Origin: Flavobacteriales bacterium UBA7612
Lineage (GTDB): Bacteria > Bacteroidota > Bacteroidia > Flavobacteriales > Weeksellaceae
Assembly: GCA_002484335.1 (NCBI GenBank)
Contig: DLJQ01000001.1
Span: 174,872 to 238,871, forward strand
Direction of reading: 5' to 3'
DNA length: 64,000 nucleotides
This document shows positions 59,494-64,000 of the stretch, in pieces (position 1 is the first letter of the stretch; each line of letters starts with the position of its first letter). The notes under the pieces were generated by a model. That model did no database searches. It was not told the DNA's origin and saw only the letters and a list, made by a program, of their open reading frames with translations. The position numbers were made by a program, and so were the translations under genes.

Positions 59494-60618
59494 TTACTTA
59501 TATAAAAAAGCAATGTGCCCCGGAATAATTCCTGTTGCTACTTTTGTTTTGTAAACTCCGTTTTTATCAAAAGAATAAAGATAACCAGAAGATGTATAAT
59601 TACCAGCATCTGTGATATAAATATCTTTTGAAATTGGATTAACACTAATACTATACGGCGATACAATATCTTTCACATTAGAATCAGTAATAAAATCACT
59701 TGAAGTCACTGTCTCTGTTTTTGTATTTATTAAACCATAAGTTGCTGAAGAAGTTACATAACTATATGAATAATAGTAAAGTTGATTATTGTCTATTGTA
59801 AAATTAGAAATAGGTAAATTAAATGTTTTTTTGACTTGATGGCTTTGTGAATCTATAACATACAAATTAGATGAAACATCAGAATAATTTCCTCTTGAAG
59901 AAATATATAAATCATTATCTGAATCTTTTTCTATTTGATTTAAATTAATACCAACTTCAATTTTAGATGTTTCTACGAAAGAACTTAAATCTATAACAGA
60001 TACCGTATTTTCATAATCATTTGTAGTTGTATATCCTCCAGAATTAGCTACAAACAATTCATTTCCTACAATTTCTAAACCATCTGGCTGACGACCTACT
60101 TCTAACTCTCTTGTAATAGCTAATGTTAATGTATCTATTTCTACAACTTTTCCATTAGAAGAACTTATATCTGTTGATATTGGAGCATATGATGTTGCAT
60201 AAGCTTTACCATTTGCGAATTTTATATATCTTCCATTATCTAAAGAAATAGTCGCTAAATGTTTTGCTGTTTTTGCATTCATAACTTCAATGATATTTGA
60301 ACCATTGATGATAGCATACATTTTACTTCCATATATTTTCACGTCATTACCTGTATCTCCTAATTCTTTTACAATTGTTGGGTTAGCAGTTGCATAAATA
60401 TCAGATTTATAAACTCCATTTTCAAGATCCATAAAATCTAAAGAAGCACTATTTGTTCCATAATTACCTTCGTTTAATACATAAAACCCTGATAGCTCTG
60501 TATTTTCAGGATCAGTAACATCAGTATCATCTCCATCAAAAACATAGTTATCTTGTTGACAACTGTATAAAGATATTAGTACTATAATAAAAGAAAAAAT
60601 TAGTTTATAATTTTTCAT
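59494..60618 (-). CDS. BtuG-like surface beta-propeller lipoprotein (DUF5074/YncE type)
   Basis: 374 residues with lipobox YSC (Cys at residue 20) followed by Gln-Gln-Asp and an Asp/Thr-rich linker. The body has repeated propeller-blade motifs: GFYVLNEGNYGTNSASLDFMD, GSKMYAIINGSNIIEVMNAKT, ANGKAYATSYA, VGRQPDGLEIVGNELFVANSG and NTVSVIDLSSF. BtuG of Bacteroides is a seven-bladed surface protein that binds cobalamin tightly and caps BtuB. The match plus the directly upstream BtuB-like receptor (ATGA overlap) support a vitamin B12 capture function, though the ligand is inferred. The upstream gene ends within its start codon, giving translational coupling. Confidence 0.78.
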   Translation of the reverse strand: MKNYKLIFSFIIVLISLYSCQQDNYVFDGDDTDVTDPENTELSGFYVLNEGNYGTNSASLDFMDLENGVYKSDIYATANPTIVKELGDTGNDVKIYGSKMYAIINGSNIIEVMNAKTAKHLATISLDNGRYIKFANGKAYATSYAPISTDISSSNGKVVEIDTLTLAITRELEVGRQPDGLEIVGNELFVANSGGYTTTNDYENTVSVIDLSSFVETSKIEVGINLNQIEKDSDNDLYISSRGNYSDVSSNLYVIDSQSHQVKKTFNLPISNFTIDNNQLYYYSYSYVTSSATYGLINTKTETVTSSDFITDSNVKDIVSPYSISVNPISKDIYITDAGNYTSSGYLYSFDKNGVYKTKVATGIIPGHIAFLYK

Positions 60619-62603
60619 AAATCTATATTTAATATTAATTTAAATTGACGCCCAGGCATTGGATAATTTAAAACTACATCATATTGTTGATTCAATATGT
60701 TATTTAGTTCTAATGAAATTTTTAATGTTTTATTGTTTAGTTGAAACATTTTTTGTAATCCTAAATCATTCGTAAACCAAGGATTTAATCTATTTTTTTT
60801 GATATTATCCATATGAACATTGTATCTTTCTCCTACATAAATAAAACTATAATTTAAATTCCATGTTTTCCAAGTTGAATTAAGAACAAAAGATCCACTA
60901 TTTTTCGGAGTATATGAAATTTGATTTTTATAATATGAATCTTTTGAATTTGTTACATTTATAGCTTCAAGATAACTATAATTAATCATTGTAAAAAAAT
61001 CTACATTACCTAAAGTAAATTTTGTATTAAATTTTACATCAATACCTTTCATTTTTGTACGCCCAAGATTCATCATTGTCCATCGGAACATATTCCCAGA
61101 TGGTATTGCTACAATTTTATCTTTTACTTCATTATAATAGGCATCTGTGGACAATTTAATTGATTTTAAAAAACCATCAAACATTTTTGTATAAGAAAAT
61201 CCTAAATCATATTGTGTTGTATATTCTGGCTTTAGATTTGCATAACCTATATTTGTATAATACAAATCATTGAAAGTTGGCATTCTAAAAACTCGCTTGT
61301 AGAAACCTTTTAATTCGAAATCTTGATCTTGAAATGGTTTATAAGTTGCTATAAAAGTTGGTGTCCAAATATTTTTATCTGGGGATGCTGTATTTTTTTC
61401 AACTTTATCTTTTACAAACGTCCCTAATAAACTTCCTTGTACATTTACTTTTCCAAAACGATATGTAGAAGCTAAAGCGATTAAGTTTGTATTCCTTGTA
61501 GGATAAGAAAAATTACCTAAATCAGCATCCATATTATTGTATTGATGATCGATAGAAAGATTTACATCCCAATCCTTATTTATTGAATATAAATTTGACC
61601 ATGATATGTAAAATTCTCTTTGTGTATATCTATTATTTGTTTTGTAAGACGATATTGTATCTATATAATGTGTAAAATCATAGGCAAATTTTGCATTAAT
61701 TTTTGATTGAAAATTTTTAATTCTTCGCTCATAAGTTCCTTGTAGAAAATAATCTTTGTCTTGTAATGTTTGCCCTCTTGTATCAAATTGATTACGAACA
61801 ATTGCAGCTGGTATTCCTCTATCAGAATTATATAAATAACCTTTTACATTCCAGTTAGAATTATTCCCTTTTCCAAACAAACTTAATTCGACTCTTTTTG
61901 CATCTACCTGGCCATCTCTTCTTTTTAGTACAGTATCGTAAGCAATTTTACCATTTCTAAAATACCTCTTATAACGATATTTATATACTCCATTTGTTTT
62001 AATATATTCAGTACTTAAAACAGCTGACAATTGATTATTAATTTTATATTCTACTCTTACAGAAGGATTAATTAATTGTATAGATCCTAATTTATAACGT
62101 AAAAATGCATTAACAGATTTATCCTCTTTAAAAATAGGTTTTTTGGACTGTAAATAAATAGAAGATGCAGTAGAATAATCCTTTGCTGACTGAAAAATAT
62201 TACTTTTCTGCCCGTTATATAATGAAATAGATTCTAAGTCATCTAAAGAAAATTTACCTAAATCAACAATTCCATTCTGTGCATTACCCAATTGTATTCC
62301 ATCATAAAAAACACCAACATGTTGTGATCCCATTCCACGCACATCTACTGTTTTTAAACCTCCTGTTCCCCCATAATCTTTTATCTGCACACCAGAAAAA
62401 AATCGAATAGCATCAGCAACAGAATGGCTATTAAGAGATTGAAGTTGTTCTCCTTTTAATATTTGTGCTGGAATAACTGATTTTTGATTTGCAGAAAGAA
62501 TTTCAACTTGTTGTAATTCCAAAATACTATCTCGATTAATTTGTGCAAACGCAGAATGAATCGAAATGATAAATAATAAAAAGCTATATACTATTTTTTT
62601 CAT
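60615..62603 (-). CDS. btuB: BtuB-like TonB-dependent receptor (probable vitamin B12 uptake)
   Basis: 662 residues with a signal peptide (MKKIVYSFLLFIISIHSAFA). Plug domain: QVEILSANQKSVIPAQI, LNSHSVADAIRFFSGVQIKDYGG, VDVRGMGSQHVGVFYDGIQLGNAQNGIVDLGKFSLDDLESISLY. Small barrel of about 450 residues ending FKLILNIDL. The size and compact plug fit BtuB-type receptors, and the next gene is a BtuG-like lipoprotein, which is the basis of the call. No cobalamin riboswitch consensus is visible in its 5' leader. Alternative ligands such as other metal chelates are possible. Confidence 0.8.
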   Translation of the reverse strand: MKKIVYSFLLFIISIHSAFAQINRDSILELQQVEILSANQKSVIPAQILKGEQLQSLNSHSVADAIRFFSGVQIKDYGGTGGLKTVDVRGMGSQHVGVFYDGIQLGNAQNGIVDLGKFSLDDLESISLYNGQKSNIFQSAKDYSTASSIYLQSKKPIFKEDKSVNAFLRYKLGSIQLINPSVRVEYKINNQLSAVLSTEYIKTNGVYKYRYKRYFRNGKIAYDTVLKRRDGQVDAKRVELSLFGKGNNSNWNVKGYLYNSDRGIPAAIVRNQFDTRGQTLQDKDYFLQGTYERRIKNFQSKINAKFAYDFTHYIDTISSYKTNNRYTQREFYISWSNLYSINKDWDVNLSIDHQYNNMDADLGNFSYPTRNTNLIALASTYRFGKVNVQGSLLGTFVKDKVEKNTASPDKNIWTPTFIATYKPFQDQDFELKGFYKRVFRMPTFNDLYYTNIGYANLKPEYTTQYDLGFSYTKMFDGFLKSIKLSTDAYYNEVKDKIVAIPSGNMFRWTMMNLGRTKMKGIDVKFNTKFTLGNVDFFTMINYSYLEAINVTNSKDSYYKNQISYTPKNSGSFVLNSTWKTWNLNYSFIYVGERYNVHMDNIKKNRLNPWFTNDLGLQKMFQLNNKTLKISLELNNILNQQYDVVLNYPMPGRQFKLILNIDL

Positions 62604-62670
62604 TGAAATTATCAGTTAACAAAAAGAAAGAATGCCCAACATTTCTTCTTTCTACTTTATAAAGTTAAGA

Positions 62671-62678
62671 CAAAGTTA
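62671..62678 (-). promoter_or_regulatory. -7 box of the BtuB/BtuG-like operon
   Basis: Reverse strand TAACTTTG (perfect TAnnTTTG), 67 nt before the ATG at 62603; a TTG about 25 nt further upstream is slightly too distant. The leader between contains an imperfect hairpin around TTGGG (62630-62655) followed by a T-rich tract. The rest of the 287-bp spacer to 62890 holds no recognisable element. Confidence 0.45.
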
Positions 62679-62890
62679 AAATAAAGATATTTAATACACT
62701 AGGCAAAACAACTTATTAGCTTCTACTTTAAAATAATTTTTAATCTCTAAAAGTTGATAATTAGTAGAGTAAGTTGAGTATATATAAATAATATAAGTGT
62801 TTAAAAAAAGTTAATCTATTTAATTATCAATATATTATAAATAAAAAATAGTATCTTCATTAAAATTGTCAAACTTAATTTTATTAATTC

Positions 62891-63967
62891 ATGAGTATAA
62901 AAGACCAATTATTAGAATTAGCGAACAAGAAAAATTCGCCTTCAGTAACAATCGCTTTCAATACACACAGAACTTCGCCTGATAATCAAAAAGATTTGAT
63001 TCAATTAAAAAACCTTGTTAAAGAGGCTGAAGAAAGAATCTTGAAAGAATACGATAAAAAAGAAGTTCAGGATATTTTAGAAAAATTAAATCAATTGCCT
63101 GATGAACTTGAGGTTCACAAAAATTTAGAAAGTATAAATATCTATTTATCAAAGAATACTTTCGAGTTTATTCGTACAACTTGGCCTTTAACTACAGAAG
63201 GTGTTTGGATTGATGATTCTTTTGCTATCCGCCCTCTTATCAAGGAAATCAACAGAAATAAAGAATATTTTGTTCTATACCTTACTCAAAAAGGTGTTCA
63301 TCTATACGAAGCGTTAAATGATTCTATTGTTAGAGAAATAGAAAATGATGATTTTCCATATACAGAAGCTAATTACGATCTGTCTCACTTATTCTCAAAA
63401 GGAAACAAACAATCTAATCAATTAAAAGAATTTTATAACCAAGTCGATAAAGCATTACTTCGTGCGAATCCCGAAGCTTCTTTACCTTGTTTGGTTGTTT
63501 CTACAGAAGAAAACTATAGTCTTCTACTTGCAGTAGCAGATAATCCATCAATTTACATCGGAAGCGTTTCTACAGATTTCAATTCTCCAACTCAAAAAAA
63601 TGAGTTCATGAAATTGGCTTGGGAATTTATAAAAAAATTACAACATAACGATCGTGCAAAATATATTGCAGAAATGCAAGAAGCTGTTGGTAAAGGACAA
63701 GTTATTACTGATCTACAAGAAATTTATCAAGCTGCATTAGATGGAAAAGGAGATTTGTTAATTGTACATCAAGATTTTCATCAACCTGTAAAATTTATAA
63801 ACGAAAGAACTTTCGAAATTATTGATGATGCTACAGAAAATGGAGCTGTCGATGATATAACAAGCACAATTGCTTGGGAAGTAATAACCAAGAAAGGTAA
63901 AGTATTCTTTACGAGTCAAGAAGAAATAAAAGATTTAGGAAAAATTGTTTTAAAAACGAGATATTAA
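62891..63967 (+). CDS. baeRF-like protein (bacterial archaeo-eukaryotic release-factor family)
   Basis: 358 residues, soluble and without signal peptide. N-terminal VTIAFNTHRTSPDNQKDLIQLKNLVKEAEERI and later FVLYLTQKGVHLYEAL, IVREIENDDFPY and LLAVADNPSIYIG fit the pattern of the baeRF superfamily that resembles eRF1/Pelota release-factor domains; the THRT..D....LKNL start is typical of the Bacteroidetes members (possibly family 3). A C-terminal part (GKGQVITDLQEIYQAALDGKGDLLIVHQDFHQP) fits the eL30-like end of this fold. The suggested role is interaction with stalled or stressed ribosomes. It is isolated from the neighbouring operon. The assignment is by pattern only. Confidence 0.7.
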   Translation: MSIKDQLLELANKKNSPSVTIAFNTHRTSPDNQKDLIQLKNLVKEAEERILKEYDKKEVQDILEKLNQLPDELEVHKNLESINIYLSKNTFEFIRTTWPLTTEGVWIDDSFAIRPLIKEINRNKEYFVLYLTQKGVHLYEALNDSIVREIENDDFPYTEANYDLSHLFSKGNKQSNQLKEFYNQVDKALLRANPEASLPCLVVSTEENYSLLLAVADNPSIYIGSVSTDFNSPTQKNEFMKLAWEFIKKLQHNDRAKYIAEMQEAVGKGQVITDLQEIYQAALDGKGDLLIVHQDFHQPVKFINERTFEIIDDATENGAVDDITSTIAWEVITKKGKVFFTSQEEIKDLGKIVLKTRY

Positions 63968-64000
63968 AAGTAATCTTCTCGAATTAAAATAGGGTAGAAA

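Noticed and set aside
62604..62890. Cobalamin riboswitch before the BtuB-like gene
   Set aside because: No B12-box consensus or multi-stem core of the required size could be found in the leader.

Overview
The window is a low-GC (roughly 30% by eye) chromosomal segment of a member of the Bacteroidetes, class Flavobacteriia, most probably the Weeksellaceae (Empedobacter/Elizabethkingia/Chryseobacterium relatives). The evidence is the many TAnnTTTG -7 promoter boxes, the number of TonB-dependent receptors and small Bacteroidetes lipoproteins, a prolyl endopeptidase that closely resembles the Elizabethkingia enzyme, and families largely confined to the phylum (DUF3127, DUF4833, DUF6702, OMP_b-brl). 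I see no rRNA, CRISPR array, insertion sequence, prophage or integration site. It reads as core genome with modest accessory content.

Layout. 1-3.5 kb: a cut-off CBS-domain gene, then mevalonate kinase, a UbiA prenyltransferase and an RluB-type pseudouridine synthase. 3.6-11.2 kb: a degenerate methylmalonyl-CoA mutase-like gene, an unknown membrane protein, a large outer-membrane barrel protein, 5-formyl-THF cyclo-ligase, and an unknown membrane protein/lipoprotein pair. 11.2-21.4 kb: alcohol dehydrogenase, prolyl oligopeptidase, RluF, an ArsC-like protein, DPP-IV-like peptidase, HMG-CoA synthase, an HdeD-like protein, ecotin and a lipocalin-like lipoprotein. 21.4-28.0 kb: a TonB receptor behind a TPP riboswitch, an EEP hydrolase, purK-purE, a dispersed repeat, aat, a DUF3127 protein and tRNA-Leu(UAG). 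28-39.1 kb: a mannose-1-P guanylyltransferase-like gene, a SprT-like gene, an MlaEF-type ABC pair, ribH, a GNAT gene, two tandem DedA genes, and ldcA-like/upp/yraN. 39.1-47.4 kb: three tandem paralogous TonB receptors. 47.6-53.2 kb: a C1 peptidase followed by nadA-nadB-(TonB-C-like protein)-nadC. 53.3-58.9 kb: a fused OPRT/OMP decarboxylase, trmB, a membrane haem-like protein, a DUF6702 protein, dctA and an acyl-CoA thioesterase. 59.0-64 kb: a BtuB/BtuG-like surface uptake operon with a third small lipoprotein, then a baeRF-like protein.

How the genes work together. Several themes recur: isoprenoid precursor supply (mevalonate kinase, HMG-CoA synthase, prenyltransferase), cofactor supply (NAD operon, ribH, riboswitch-controlled thiamin uptake, probable cobalamin uptake), pyrimidine and purine synthesis (UMP synthase fusion, upp, purEK), and secreted proteolysis and its control (two S9 peptidases, a C1 peptidase, ecotin).

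The most notable observations are the TPP riboswitch in front of a TonB receptor, the three receptors that share nearly identical 5' ends while the middle copy has a damaged promoter box, the eukaryote-like UMP synthase fusion, an ecotin with Leu at P1, the catalytically degenerate mutase gene, a TonB-C-like protein embedded in the NAD operon, and a set of genes whose -7 box lies 4-5 nt from the start codon and so are predicted to be leaderless. Identifications rest on reading motifs; no database search was possible.
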